Below are positions 45,973 to 55,397 of a DNA stretch of 64,000 bases, one piece after another. Made by a program: the position numbers and the translations under genes. Source of the DNA: Methylosinus sp. LW4 (GTDB lineage Bacteria; Pseudomonadota; Alphaproteobacteria; Rhizobiales; Beijerinckiaceae); assembly GCF_000379125.1 (NCBI RefSeq), contig NZ_KB900626.1, positions 2,118,667 to 2,182,666 on the forward strand. Reading direction: 5' to 3'. The notes under the pieces were generated by a model. That model was not told where the DNA came from. It worked only from the letters and a program-made list of their open reading frames with translations, and ran no database searches. Every line of letters starts with the position of its first letter. The first letter of the stretch is position 1.

Positions 45973-47733
45973 ATGTCTCAGCAAAACCCGTCTCGGCCGA
46001 AACGCGCTTGGCCGTTCTTCCCCTCCCTGCCGCAGGCCGTGCTGCGCTACGACATAGCGGCCGGGCTGACGCTGGCGGCCATCGCCATACCGGAGCAGAT
46101 GGCGACGGCGCGGCTCGCCGGCTTTCCGCCGCAGATCGGCTTCTTCGCCTTTCTCGCCGGCTCGCTCGCCTTCGCGGCGTTCGGCTCCAGCCGCTTCCTC
46201 TCCTCCGGCGCGGATTCGACGATCGCGCCGATCTTCGCCGGCGCTCTCGCGCTGCTGGCGACGCGCGGCTCGCCGCAATTCATGGCGCTCGCCTCCTTTC
46301 TCGCTCTGCTGGTCGGCGGCATACTCGCGCTCGGCTTTCTGCTGCGCGCCGGCTGGGTCGCAGATCTTCTCTCCGTTCCGGTGACGACAGGCTTTCTCGC
46401 CGGCATCTCCATTCACATCTTCATCTCGCAGCTGCCCGCGCTCATCGGCCTGCCGAGCGTCGAAGGCAGTGAATTCTATCGCGTCGCCGAAATGGCGAAG
46501 CATTGGCGCGAGGCCAATCCCGCGGCCATCGCCATCGGCCTCGGCGCGCTCACGACCATTGTCATCGGCGAGAAGATCAGCCCCAAGCTGCCGGCCGCGC
46601 TCATCGCGCTCGCCGGCGCCGCTTTCGCGGTGCGCTATTTCCATCTCGAGGAAAGCGGCGTCGCCGTGCTCGGCAAGGTCTCGGCGGAATTTCCGCACCC
46701 GCGCTTTCCCGAGATCGCGCCCGCCGATCTTCCCCATATCGTCGGCCTCGCCATCATCATCTCGGTCGTCATCATGGTGCAGACGGCGGCGACCTCACGC
46801 TCCTTTCCCAATGAGGAGGGCCGCGCGCCGGATGTCGATCGCGATTATCTCGGCGTCGGCGCAGGCTGTCTGCTGGCGGGGCTGGTCGGCGCCTTCGCCG
46901 TCGACGCCTCGCCGCCGCGCACGGCGATTGTTACGGCGACAGGCGGGCGCTCGCAGCTCGCGTCGATCGTCGCGGCGCTGGTCATAGCGGCGCTGATGCT
47001 GTTCGGCGCCTCCTTGCTCGAGCATGTGCCCAACGCCGCGCTCGCCGGCGTGCTGATGTTCATCGCCGCGCGCATTTTCCGCCTGCATGTGATGCGCGAC
47101 ATTTATTCCAAGACACATGGCGAGTTCGCGCTCGTCGCGCTGACCATGGCGGCCGTCGTCGCGCTGCCGGTGCAGACGGGCGTGTCGCTCTCAATTCTCG
47201 CGTCGCTGCTGCATGGCGTGTGGACGACGACGCGCTCGCGGCTCATCACTTTCGCGCGCCTGCCGGGAAGCTCGGTGTGGTGGCCTTGCGCATCCAGCTC
47301 CAACGAATCTCGAGGAGAGCGCCTCGAGGGCGTGCTGGTGACTGCCTTTCAAGCGCCGCTGTCTTTTCTCAACGCCTATGGCTTCCAGAGCGATTTGCGC
47401 GAGGCGATCGAGGAGAAGCCGAAGCTCGTCGTGCTGGAGGCGAGCAATATCGTCGAGATCGACTATACGGCGGCGCGCATATTGCGGCAGGCGATCGAGG
47501 ATTGCCGCGCTGCGGGCGCGGATTTCGCCATAGCGCGGTTGGAATCCGTGCGCGCGCATGAGGCGCTGACGCGCTTCGGCGTGATGGAGACTCTCGGCGA
47601 AGGCCGCTTGTTTCGCAGCGTCGACGAAGCGACGAAAGCGCTCGCGCCCGACGCCCTCGCCTCGAAGATCGAGGCTCCCGCGCTCGTCGCGCGCAGGAGC
47701 CGCGCCTTCAGGCCGCCTTCTGCTTCGGCGTGA
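45973..47733 (+). CDS. SulP-family anion transporter with STAS domain
   Basis: Inner-membrane permease of 586 residues with about 12 hydrophobic segments and a cytoplasmic STAS domain at the C-terminus (about 440-560). The SulP signature region appears as YDIAAGLTLAAIAIPEQMAT-type sequence near the N-terminus, with FGSSRFLSSGADSTIAPI after it. The STAS part includes VVLEASNIVEIDYTAARIL. SulP proteins carry sulfate, bicarbonate or other anions; the substrate is not determinable here and no carbonic anhydrase or sulfur genes are adjacent. Its last 26 bases overlap the 3' end of the convergent asd gene. Confidence 0.9.
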   Translation: MSQQNPSRPKRAWPFFPSLPQAVLRYDIAAGLTLAAIAIPEQMATARLAGFPPQIGFFAFLAGSLAFAAFGSSRFLSSGADSTIAPIFAGALALLATRGSPQFMALASFLALLVGGILALGFLLRAGWVADLLSVPVTTGFLAGISIHIFISQLPALIGLPSVEGSEFYRVAEMAKHWREANPAAIAIGLGALTTIVIGEKISPKLPAALIALAGAAFAVRYFHLEESGVAVLGKVSAEFPHPRFPEIAPADLPHIVGLAIIISVVIMVQTAATSRSFPNEEGRAPDVDRDYLGVGAGCLLAGLVGAFAVDASPPRTAIVTATGGRSQLASIVAALVIAALMLFGASLLEHVPNAALAGVLMFIAARIFRLHVMRDIYSKTHGEFALVALTMAAVVALPVQTGVSLSILASLLHGVWTTTRSRLITFARLPGSSVWWPCASSSNESRGERLEGVLVTAFQAPLSFLNAYGFQSDLREAIEEKPKLVVLEASNIVEIDYTAARILRQAIEDCRAAGADFAIARLESVRAHEALTRFGVMETLGEGRLFRSVDEATKALAPDALASKIEAPALVARRSRAFRPPSASA

Positions 47734-48742
47734 TGAGCTTGCGGTTCGCCAGCACTTCGGCGATCTGCACCGCATTCAGCGCCGCGCCCTTGCGCAGATT
47801 GTCGGAGACGCACCACAAAACGAGGCCATTCTCCACGGTCGGATCGTCGCGAATGCGCGAGATATAGGTCGCGTCCTCGCCGGCGGCCTCATGCGGCGTG
47901 ATGTAGCCGCCGGGCTCGTGCTTATCGATGACGAGCACGCCGGGCGCCTCGCGCAGAATATTGCGCGCATCCTCCGGCGACAGCGGATTCTCGAACTCGA
48001 TATTGATCGCCTCGCTATGGCCGATGAACACCGGCACGCGCACGCAAGTGGCGACGAGCTTGATCTTGGGGTCCAAAATCTTCTTCGTCTCCACCACCAT
48101 CTTCCACTCTTCCTTGGTGAAGCCGTCCTCCATGAAGACGTCGATCTGCGGAATGAGGTTGAAGGCGATGCGCTTGGGGAATTTCTTCGATTCCAGAGGA
48201 TCGGAAACGAAGACGGAGCGCGTCTGCGAGAACAGCTCGTCCATGCCCTCCTTGCCCGCGCCCGAGACGGATTGATAGGTCGAGACCACGACGCGCTTGA
48301 TCTTGGCGGCGTCGTGCAGCGGCTTCAGCGCCACGACCAGCTGCGCGGTGGAGCAATTGGGATTGGCGATGATGTGCTTCTTCGTGAAGCCTGCCGCGGC
48401 GTCGGCGTTGACCTCCGGCACCACCAGCGGAACATCCGGGTCCATGCGCCAGGCGGAGCTGTTGTCGATGACGACGCAGCCCTTCGCGCCGATGCGCGGC
48501 GCCCATTCGCGCGCGACGTCGCCGCCCGCCGACATCAGACAAATGTCCGTGTCCGAGAAATCATAAGTGTCGAGATGACGGCATTTGAGAATCTTGTCGC
48601 CGAACGACACTTCCGTCCCGATGGAGCGGGACGAAGCCAGCGCGACCACTTCCGAGACCGGAAAGCGGCGCTCCGCCAGAATGTCGAGCATCTCGCGGCC
48701 CACATTGCCCGTGGCGCCCGCGACGGCGACCTTGTAACCCAT
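47708..48742 (-). CDS. asd: Aspartate-semialdehyde dehydrogenase
   Basis: NADPH-dependent enzyme of 344 residues producing aspartate semialdehyde for lysine, threonine, methionine and diaminopimelate. It starts at the ATG at 48742 (MGYKVAVAGATGNVGREML); a longer reading adds 30 unrelated residues. Active-site Cys is in IANPNCSTAQLVVALKPL; QSVSGAGKEGMDEL, RVPVFIGHSEAINIEF and the C-terminal LRKGAALNAVQIAE are diagnostic. It has GGAGTTCC before the start and ends in a 26-base tail-to-tail overlap with the SulP gene. Confidence 0.97.
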   Translation of the reverse strand: MGYKVAVAGATGNVGREMLDILAERRFPVSEVVALASSRSIGTEVSFGDKILKCRHLDTYDFSDTDICLMSAGGDVAREWAPRIGAKGCVVIDNSSAWRMDPDVPLVVPEVNADAAAGFTKKHIIANPNCSTAQLVVALKPLHDAAKIKRVVVSTYQSVSGAGKEGMDELFSQTRSVFVSDPLESKKFPKRIAFNLIPQIDVFMEDGFTKEEWKMVVETKKILDPKIKLVATCVRVPVFIGHSEAINIEFENPLSPEDARNILREAPGVLVIDKHEPGGYITPHEAAGEDATYISRIRDDPTVENGLVLWCVSDNLRKGAALNAVQIAEVLANRKLITPKQKAA

Positions 48743-48902
48743 GGGATGGAACTCCTTTTGCCCGCTTATGACGGCGGGCGCGCCATTTGTCGAGGGAATG
48801 GACGAGAATAGCGAAGCGGCCCCGCTGGCCATTCGGCCACGGAGCGGCTTCGCATCGAATCTCGCAGCTCGGCCACGGCGGCGGGCGCCGCGGCAGACGG
48901 AA

Positions 48903-49259
48903 TCAGAAGGGCATGCCGACAGACATATTGCCGTTATTGCCCATGCTCACCGGCGCCTTGCCGAAACGCGAGCCTTCGTCCTCTTTGTCTTTCTTCTTGG
49001 GCGGGGATTTGCCCGGCGACCAGCCCTCGAGCTCGCCGAATTGGCGGTTCTCGGCCTTGGCCGGCGGCTTGCCGGGCGCGGCCGGCTGACCAGCCGTAGC
49101 CTGTTGCTGCTGTTTGTTTTTCTTCGGCTTCGCCTTGGCAGCTCCGGCGGCGGACGTGTCCAGCCGGCTGGGGTCGAGCGCATCCTCCGCCCCCGCGGAG
49201 AGCGGCAGCGCGGACGAAAAGGCGAAAATAGCGGCGGCCAGAAGAAGGCGCGATCGCAT
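48903..49259 (-). CDS. Small exported hypothetical protein, Lys/Pro/Gln-rich
   Basis: A 118-residue protein starting MRSRLLLAAAIFAFSSALPLSAGAE, a clear signal peptide. The mature part is low-complexity: Ala/Lys and a run KPKKNKQQQQ, then PGKPPAKAENRQFGELEGWSPG, KKKDKEDEGSRFG and a short end NNGNMSVGMPF. No domain is recognised. Periplasmic or surface location is likely and most of it would be disordered. The ATG at 49259 has AGGAGTAG before it. It lies between asd and sdhB on the same strand, with clear gaps on both sides. Confidence 0.7.
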   Translation of the reverse strand: MRSRLLLAAAIFAFSSALPLSAGAEDALDPSRLDTSAAGAAKAKPKKNKQQQQATAGQPAAPGKPPAKAENRQFGELEGWSPGKSPPKKKDKEDEGSRFGKAPVSMGNNGNMSVGMPF

Positions 49260-49384
49260 GGCGGCTACTCCTCGAGCATCAGCTCCAAAATGCTCCCAGG
49301 CCGGAAAAAAGACAAGTTCCGGCGATCCCGAGGCGAAGATTGCGCACAAAAACAGGCGCCATTACGGCGCCGGCTCCGTTTTCC

Positions 49385-50170
49385 TCACTCGCCGGTCGTC
49401 TGCGCGATGGCCAGATTTTTGAGCTCGGCGATGGCGGTCCCCGGCAACAGGCTCTTCGGACAGGCGTTGGAGCAGTTCAGAATCGTGTGGCAGCGATAGA
49501 GGCGGAAGGCGTCGTCGACATAGGCGACGCGCTCGGCCGTCGATTCGTCGCGGCTGTCCACCACCCAGCGATAGGCTTGCAGCAGCGCCGCCGGGCCCAG
49601 GAATCGGTCCCGGTTCCACCAATAGCTGGGGCAGGAGGTGGAGCAGCAGGCGCAGAGAATGCACTCATAGAGCCCGTCGAGCTTGCGGCGGTCGTCCGGC
49701 GCCTGCAGCCATTCCTTCTCCGGCTCCGGCGTCACCGTCTGCAGCCAGGGCTCGATGGCGGCGTGCTGGGCGTAGAAATCGGCGAGATCGGGCACGAGAT
49801 CCTTCACCACCGGCATATGCGGCAGCGGATAGAGCTTTATCGCCCCCTCGATCTCATCCATGCCCTTGGTGCAGGCGAGCGTGTTGAGCCCGTCGATATT
49901 CATCGCGCAGGAGCCGCAAATGCCCTCGCGGCAGGAGCGGCGGAAGGTGAGCGTCGGATCGATCTTGTTCTTGATCCAGATGATCGCGTCGAGAACCATC
50001 GGCCCGCAATCGTCGAGATCGACGTAATAAGTGTCTATGCGCGGGTTCGACGCCTCATCGGGGTCGAAGCGATAGATGCGGAACTCCCTCACCCGGCTCG
50101 CGCCCTCGGGCCGCGGCCAGACCTTGCCCTCGACGGGGCGGGAGGATTTGGGAAGGACGAATTCGACCAT
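49385..50170 (-). CDS. sdhB: Succinate dehydrogenase iron-sulfur subunit
   Basis: Electron-transfer subunit of complex II, 261 residues. It carries all three cluster motifs: 2Fe-2S ([15 protein letters not shown] then C), 4Fe-4S ([12 protein letters not shown]) and 3Fe-4S ([15 protein letters not shown]). The [18 protein letters not shown] start is normal for alphaproteobacteria. Last gene of sdhC-sdhD-sdhA-sdhB, 49 bases after sdhA. Confidence 0.97.
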   Translation of the reverse strand: MVEFVLPKSSRPVEGKVWPRPEGASRVREFRIYRFDPDEASNPRIDTYYVDLDDCGPMVLDAIIWIKNKIDPTLTFRRSCREGICGSCAMNIDGLNTLACTKGMDEIEGAIKLYPLPHMPVVKDLVPDLADFYAQHAAIEPWLQTVTPEPEKEWLQAPDDRRKLDGLYECILCACCSTSCPSYWWNRDRFLGPAALLQAYRWVVDSRDESTAERVAYVDDAFRLYRCHTILNCSNACPKSLLPGTAIAELKNLAIAQTTGE

Positions 50171-50219
50171 GATTTGTCCACTCGCATTCTATGCGGCTTC
50201 GAAGCCGACGATCACGCGC

Positions 50220-52049
50220 TCAATACACTCGCGCCTTCGGCTCGATGTAAGCCACCTCATTGGACAGCGTGTAGCTGTGCACCGGGCGGTAGTCGATCGC
50301 GACGCTCTTGCCCGCCTCGTCGATCGTCGAGAGCGTGTGCTTCATCCAATCGGCGTCGTCGCGGTTGGGGAAATCCTCGCGGGCGTGGGCGCCGCGGGAT
50401 TCGGTGCGGTTCTTCGCCGAATCCATCGTCACCACGGCCTGGACGATGAGATTGTCATATTCCAGCGTCTCGACGAGATCGGAGTTCCAGATCAGCGAGC
50501 GATCCGAAACCTTGACGTCGTCGCTCTTCTTCCACACCGCATGGATCGCCTGCGATCCCTCCTCCAGCACCTCGCCGGCGCGATAGACGGCGCAATGCGA
50601 TTGCATCACGCGCTGCATCTCGAGCCGCAGATCGGCGGTCGCGATCGAGCCGGAGGCGAAGCGCCGCGCGTCGAGACGCGATAGCGCGAGCTCGGCGGAA
50701 TCGGCGGGCAGCTCCGGCTGCGTCTGGCCGGGCTTCACCAGCTCGGCGGCGCGCTGGCCGGCGGCGCGGCCGAAGACCACGAGATCGACCAGCGAATTGG
50801 AGCCGAGACGATTGGCGCCATGCACGGAGACGCAAGCCGCCTCGCCGATCGCCATCAGGCCCGGCACGACGACATCTGGATTGTCGCCGACGCGGCGCAG
50901 CGCCTCGCCGTGAAAATTCGTCGGTATGCCGCCCATGTTGTAATGCACGGTCGGCAGCACCGGAATGGGCTCGCGCGTCACATCGACGCCGGCGAAAATC
51001 TTCGCGCTCTCGGAAATGCCCGGCAGGCGCTCATGCAGGATCGCAGGGTCCAAATGCTCGAGATGCAGATGGATGTGATCCTTCAATTTGCCGACGCCGC
51101 GGCCCTCGCGAATCTCCACCGTCATCGCGCGTGAGACCATGTCGCGCGGCGCGAGATCTTTCACCGACGGCGCATAGCGCTCCATGAAGCGCTCGCCCTC
51201 GCTATTCGTCAGATAGCCGCCCTCGCCGCGCGCGCCCTCGGTAATCAAGCAGCCCGCGCCATAAATGCCGGTCGGATGGAATTGCACGAATTCCATATCC
51301 TGCAAGGGCAGGCCGGCGCGCAGCGCCATGCCGCCGCCGTCGCCCGTGCATGTGTGCGCCGAGGTCGCGGAGAGATAGGTGCGGCCATAGCCGCCCGTCG
51401 CCAGCACGGTGAGCGCGGCGCGGAAACGATGGATCGTGCCGTCGTCGAGCTTCAAGCAGACGACGCCGCGCACAGCGCCCTCCGCATCGACGATGAGATC
51501 GATGGCGAAATATTCGACGAAGAATTCCGTGTCGTGACGCAGCGCCTGCCCGTAGAGCGTATGCAGCATCGCATGGCCGGTGCGGTCGGCGGCGGCGCAA
51601 GTGCGCTGCGCGGGCGGGCCTCTGCCGTAATCCGTCGTCATGCCGCCGAAGGGCCGCTGATAGATGCGTCCGTCCTCGGTGCGCGAGAAGGGCACGCCCC
51701 AATGCTCGAGCTCATAGACGGCTTGCGGCGCGTTGCGGCAGAGATATTCGATCGCGTCTTGGTCTCCGAGCCAGTCGGAGCCCTTGACGGTGTCGTACAT
51801 GTGCCATTTCCAATCGTCCGGCCCCATATTGGCCAGCGCCGCGGCGACGCCGCCCTGCGCCGCCACCGTATGCGAACGTGTGGGAAACACTTTTGTGATG
51901 CAGGCGGCCTTCAGCCCCGCCTTGGCGCAGCCGACGACGGCGCGCAGTCCCGCGCCGCCCGCGCCGACGACGACGACGTCGAATGTATGATCGACGATCG
52001 GATAGGCCCTGCCCCCGATGTTCACCGTCGTCTTGCCGTTCGCAGCCAT
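50220..52049 (-). CDS. sdhA: Succinate dehydrogenase flavoprotein subunit
   Basis: Catalytic FAD subunit of complex II, 609 residues from the ATG at 52049. It has the dinucleotide fold [16 protein letters not shown], the covalent-FAD His in [17 protein letters not shown], active-site blocks [14 protein letters not shown] and [10 protein letters not shown], and [22 protein letters not shown] C-terminal region. The frame is open 36 codons further but that stretch overlaps sdhD's 3' region and is not SdhA. Third gene of the operon. Confidence 0.98.
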   Translation of the reverse strand: MAANGKTTVNIGGRAYPIVDHTFDVVVVGAGGAGLRAVVGCAKAGLKAACITKVFPTRSHTVAAQGGVAAALANMGPDDWKWHMYDTVKGSDWLGDQDAIEYLCRNAPQAVYELEHWGVPFSRTEDGRIYQRPFGGMTTDYGRGPPAQRTCAAADRTGHAMLHTLYGQALRHDTEFFVEYFAIDLIVDAEGAVRGVVCLKLDDGTIHRFRAALTVLATGGYGRTYLSATSAHTCTGDGGGMALRAGLPLQDMEFVQFHPTGIYGAGCLITEGARGEGGYLTNSEGERFMERYAPSVKDLAPRDMVSRAMTVEIREGRGVGKLKDHIHLHLEHLDPAILHERLPGISESAKIFAGVDVTREPIPVLPTVHYNMGGIPTNFHGEALRRVGDNPDVVVPGLMAIGEAACVSVHGANRLGSNSLVDLVVFGRAAGQRAAELVKPGQTQPELPADSAELALSRLDARRFASGSIATADLRLEMQRVMQSHCAVYRAGEVLEEGSQAIHAVWKKSDDVKVSDRSLIWNSDLVETLEYDNLIVQAVVTMDSAKNRTESRGAHAREDFPNRDDADWMKHTLSTIDEAGKSVAIDYRPVHSYTLSNEVAYIEPKARVY

Positions 52050-52090
52050 TCCCAATCCTCGTCGAAAGAGCGCCCGAGCGCGAACGCGCG

Positions 52091-52477
52091 TCAGCGCGGC
52101 GCGGCGATGATCATTATGGCGAGCGTCCAGATCGCCGCGATCGCGATCACCAGCCATTTGTTGACGATGAGCGCCTTCGCCTTCAGCGCTTCGTCGTGAA
52201 CATAATCCTCGATGATGTTCTCCACGCCGAGCCGCGCGTGATAGGCGACGACGACGATGAAGGCGATGAGCGCTATGGCCGGCAGCGGCCTTCCGATCTC
52301 TGCGCGCGCGGCCTCATAGGGCTTGCCGACGAGACCGACGATTTGCCAAATCGAGAGCAGAGCGAGCGGCGCCAGCGCGCGCGCGCTGTGCCGCATGGCG
52401 AGCGCATGCAGCGAGCCGGAGCGATCCGAGACGAAGGCGTCTCCCTTGCCGCTGCGGCCGCTCTGGAATCTCGACAT
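52091..52477 (-). CDS. sdhD: Succinate dehydrogenase membrane anchor subunit D
   Basis: A 128-residue membrane anchor with three hydrophobic helices ([61 protein letters not shown]). The block [16 protein letters not shown] carries the heme-ligand His and the quinone-site region conserved in SdhD. Second gene of the operon, between sdhC and sdhA. Confidence 0.93.
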   Translation of the reverse strand: MSRFQSGRSGKGDAFVSDRSGSLHALAMRHSARALAPLALLSIWQIVGLVGKPYEAARAEIGRPLPAIALIAFIVVVAYHARLGVENIIEDYVHDEALKAKALIVNKWLVIAIAAIWTLAIMIIAAPR

Positions 52478-52532
52478 ATCGGTTTCTCCATCGATCTAGT
52501 TCGATTATAGCGCGACGAGCGCCGCCGCAGTC

Positions 52533-52946
52533 TCAGCCGAAGAGCGAGGATGCGATCCACAAGAGCGCCGTCAGCGCCACGCCGCCGCCCAAGGTCGCCT
52601 TGGCCAGCAGCTCGCGGCCATCGCGATCGAGATAGAGGCCGCGATCCCATATCGCGTGACGCACGCCGCCGAGCAGATGATGAAACAGCGCCCAGCTGAA
52701 CAGCAGAACGAAGATCCGCCCGACGAGAGAATTGGCGATCCAGGACACTGCCTCGAAGGCCGAAGGACCGAGCGCCAATCCGAGGAAATAGAGCGCGAGC
52801 AGAAGCGCGCCGACATAGAGCGCAGCGCCGGTGATGCGATGCGCGATCGACATCGCCATTGTGAGGATGGGCTTGTAGATCGTCAGATGGGGAGAGAGCG
52901 GCCGCGCGGCGGCGAGGCTCTCGCTCACAGGATCGGCGTCGGCCAT
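52533..52946 (-). CDS. sdhC: Succinate dehydrogenase cytochrome b556 subunit
   Basis: A 137-residue anchor with the SdhC signature RPLSPHLTIYKPILTM, followed by SIAHRITGAALYVGALLLAL and the heme-ligand block FHHLLGGVRHAIWDRG. The ATG at 52946 (MADADPVSES) has GAGAGAAACTG upstream; the longer open frame reaches back 42 codons without homology. First gene of the operon; the promoter should lie in 52947-53100. Confidence 0.95.
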   Translation of the reverse strand: MADADPVSESLAAARPLSPHLTIYKPILTMAMSIAHRITGAALYVGALLLALYFLGLALGPSAFEAVSWIANSLVGRIFVLLFSWALFHHLLGGVRHAIWDRGLYLDRDGRELLAKATLGGGVALTALLWIASSLFG

Positions 52947-53425
52947 TTTCAGTTTCTCTCCGCTCGAGGCTCGGCTGGACTGATAATTCAATCGCGTCGC
53001 CGCTGCAACACACGTATCCGAACGGAAGCGCCAAGCATTTCGTGACTCGTGCATCGCGGCGAAAGGACGCATGACTTACGTAACGCGTCGCGACGCTCGA
53101 CGCAATCGATGCGCCGATGCGTAGGATTCGAGTCGAAAAACGTGGCGCGTGCGTTACGATCTGTTAACATGCGCCCGCCGACGTTGCCCGGGACCAGCCG
53201 GCGCATCGTCGTTCGGAGCCGGCTTTTTCTCACCGGCTGCGGACGTGTCGAGTAGCGTTGAGCGTCGAGGTTGGTCTGCGTGGCTCGAGAGTTCGTAATG
53301 TTGCGTCGGCGCCCCGAGTAAGCGTCGTGTTGCCGTGACGTCGGACTGCCGACTATTTTGTCGGCGGCTTGAGTTCGCTGGTCTCGTCGAATGACTTTTT
53401 CGTCAACTCATCTCGCGAGCGATCT
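52947..53425. other. 480-base gap between divergent sdhC and the FixJ-like gene
   Basis: Contains the promoters of both. Visible structures are a hairpin AGCCGG/CCGGCT with a T-rich loop (53217-53238) and an inverted repeat GCCGAC-TATTTT-GTCGGC (53348-53365). TTAC-N6-TTAAC at 53154-53168 only loosely resembles a CtrA site. No gene was recognised. Confidence 0.5.
53348..53365. promoter_or_regulatory. Inverted repeat upstream of the FixJ-like gene
   Basis: Perfect GCCGAC-N6-GTCGGC repeat 60 bases before the FixJ-like start; placed where an operator or activator site could act. Confidence 0.35.
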
Positions 53426-54148
53426 ATGAATTACAGTGAAACCATCCATATCTTGAACGTCGATCCGATCATCCGCTCGTCTCTGACGAGCGCCCTGGAC
53501 AAGGCGGATTTTCACCTCCGCCTCCATGAGGACGCGGGACGCTTCTTCGAAGCCGTCGAGACCGACAGCCGCGGCTGCGTCATCATCTATGTGGACATGC
53601 CCGATATGATCGGGATCGAGCTGTTGAGAGACGCCAAGGCGCGGCGGGTCGAATTGCCGATCATCGTCGTCACCGCGCAGGCCAATGTGCGTGGCGCGAT
53701 CCAAGTGATGAAGGAAGGCGCGTTCGATCTGCTCGAGCTGCCTATCAATGAGGCGAAGCTGCTCGCTTCGGTGCAGCAGGCGCTGACCCGCCGCATCGAC
53801 CACCGCGCCTATCGCGGCCGCGCGCGGACCACGCCCGGCCGTCTCGCCACGCTCACCAATCGTGAGAACGACGTGCTCGCCGGCCTCGTCGAGGGCAAGC
53901 TCAACAAGGTCATCGCCCATGAGCTCGGCATCAGCGCCCGCACGGTGGAGACGCATCGCTCGCACATCATGACCAAGATGCGCGTCAAGAGCGTCGCCGA
54001 TCTCGTCCGCATCTCGCTGGGCGCGCCCCGGCCCGATCCGGCCGTACGCCTCGGCGCGCCGCGGCCCCCGGCCGATCCGACCGCCCGCCTCGGGACTCCC
54101 GCCCCGCGGCAGATGGTCGATTCGGGCGTGAATCTGCCCCGCCGCTGA
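53426..54148 (+). CDS. FixJ/NarL-type regulator with degenerate receiver domain
   Basis: A 240-residue transcription factor. Residues 1-125 align with the FixJ receiver (IHILNVDPIIRSSL, MPDMIGIELLRDAK, IIVVTAQANVRGAIQVMKEGA) but the phosphorylation residues are lost: the acidic pair is Asn11-Val12, the phosphoacceptor position is Tyr55 (IIYVDMPDM) and the conserved Lys is Leu105 (LLELPI). Residues 145-210 are an intact LuxR helix-turn-helix (LTNRENDVLAGLVEGKLN, ARTVETHRSHIMTKM). The last 35 residues contain three imperfect RLGAPRP-like repeats. It probably works without phosphorylation. The ATG at 53426 is preferred over a TTG at 53369. Confidence 0.9.
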   Translation: MNYSETIHILNVDPIIRSSLTSALDKADFHLRLHEDAGRFFEAVETDSRGCVIIYVDMPDMIGIELLRDAKARRVELPIIVVTAQANVRGAIQVMKEGAFDLLELPINEAKLLASVQQALTRRIDHRAYRGRARTTPGRLATLTNRENDVLAGLVEGKLNKVIAHELGISARTVETHRSHIMTKMRVKSVADLVRISLGAPRPDPAVRLGAPRPPADPTARLGTPAPRQMVDSGVNLPRR

Positions 54149-54183
54149 CGCGATCGACGCGGCAAATCGCCAAAATTAACGAC

Positions 54184-54231
54184 GCCGGGGCATGGCGCAT
54201 GCAATTGGCCATGCGAACGCCATGCTCCGGC
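54184..54231. terminator. Large nested stem-loop between the FixJ-like gene and alr
   Basis: Outer arms GCCGGGGCATGGCG and CGCCATGCTCCGGC pair over 14 bases with one mismatch; an inner CGCATG/CATGCG stem is nested. No U-run follows. It ends 16 bases before the alr start, so it may act as terminator, RNA leader or protein-binding site. Confidence 0.5.
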
Positions 54232-54247
54232 GCTAGAATATTGTCTC

Positions 54248-55393
54248 ATGAGATTCGACCGTTCGGCCCGAGCGCCCCTGAATGAGACCGCCCCCGCCGA
54301 GGCGCGCGCGGGGGCGACGCTCACCATCGATCTTGCCGCCCTCGTCGCCAATTGGCGACGGCTCGCCGCGCGCGCCAGCGCGAGCGAATGCGCGGCCGTG
54401 GTCAAAGCCGACGCTTATGGATTGGGCGCCGAGCCGACCGTGCGCGCGCTGGCCGCCGCCGGCTGCCGCAGCTTTTTCGTCGCCACCGCCGGGGAAGGCG
54501 AGCGCATCCGCGCCGTCGCGCCGCGCGCCATCGTCTATGTGCTCGAGGGCCTGCCGCCCGGCGGCGCCCGCGCGCTCGCCGCGGGGCGGCTGCGCCCGGT
54601 TCTGGCCTCGCTCGAGGAAATCCGCGAATGGGCGGCATTCGGCCGCTCCATCGGCCGCCGCCTGCCGGCCGCGCTGCAATTCGACACCGGCATGAATCGG
54701 CTGGGACTCTCGCTGCACGACGCCGAGGCCGCGGCCACGGCGGCGCAGGACATAGACCTCACGCTGACGATGAGCCATTTCGTCTGCGCGCAATGGGCCG
54801 AGGACCCGCGCAATGCGGCGCAGATCGCCGCTTTCGAGACGGCGCGGCGCGCTTTCCCCGGCGTGCCGGCCTCGCTCAGCAATTCCTCGGGAATCTTTCT
54901 GGAGCAGAAGCCGCATTACGATCTTCTGCGCCCCGGCTACGCCCTCTACGGCGGCAATCCGACGCCGGCGGCGCCCAATCCGATGCGAACCGTCGCCCGG
55001 CTCGAGGCCCCGATTCTGGCGACGCGCCTGATCGAGGCCGGCGAGAGCGTCGGCTATGACGGCGTGTGGACCGCGACGCGGCCGACGCGGCTGGCGACGC
55101 TCGGCCTCGGCTATGGCGACGGCTTTCCGGCCGCCGTCGCCGGCCCGGGCCGGCCCGCCCCGGAGGCGATCGTCGCCGGACGGCGCTGCCCGATCGTCGG
55201 CCGCGTGTCGATGGATTTCGTCATGCTGGACGTGACCGACGTCCCCGAAGGCTCGGTCTATCGCGGCCAGAGCGCCGAGCTTTTGGGCGAGACGATCGGC
55301 GTCGACGAGCTGGCGCTGCGCTGCGGCACCATCGGCTATGAGATTTTGACGCGGCTCGGCCGGCGCTATGAGCGGGTCTATATCGGCGGGTAA
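54248..55393 (+). CDS. alr: Alanine racemase
   Basis: PLP-dependent enzyme of 381 residues making D-alanine for peptidoglycan. PLP-binding Lys lies in AAVVKADAYGLGAEP; FDTGMNRLGLS, HFVCAQW, SNSSGIFL and RPGYALYGGNPTP follow. The C-terminal barrel holds ESVGYDGVWTATRPT, GLGYGDGFPAAV, GRVSMDFVMLDVTD. The N-terminus has about 20 extra Ala/Arg residues before TLTIDLAALVANW, so an internal start is possible though no better ATG exists. It ends 4 bases before the convergent maf gene. Confidence 0.96.
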   Translation: MRFDRSARAPLNETAPAEARAGATLTIDLAALVANWRRLAARASASECAAVVKADAYGLGAEPTVRALAAAGCRSFFVATAGEGERIRAVAPRAIVYVLEGLPPGGARALAAGRLRPVLASLEEIREWAAFGRSIGRRLPAALQFDTGMNRLGLSLHDAEAAATAAQDIDLTLTMSHFVCAQWAEDPRNAAQIAAFETARRAFPGVPASLSNSSGIFLEQKPHYDLLRPGYALYGGNPTPAAPNPMRTVARLEAPILATRLIEAGESVGYDGVWTATRPTRLATLGLGYGDGFPAAVAGPGRPAPEAIVAGRRCPIVGRVSMDFVMLDVTDVPEGSVYRGQSAELLGETIGVDELALRCGTIGYEILTRLGRRYERVYIGG

Positions 55394-55397
55394 GGGC

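Noticed and set aside
53154..53168. Possible second CtrA site near the FixJ-like gene
   Set aside because: Left half-site is TTAC and the spacing is six rather than seven.
41044..54148. MEDS kinase and FixJ-like protein as a two-component pair
   Set aside because: They are 10 kb apart and the FixJ-like receiver lacks the phosphoacceptor Asp, so phosphotransfer is not possible at the usual site.
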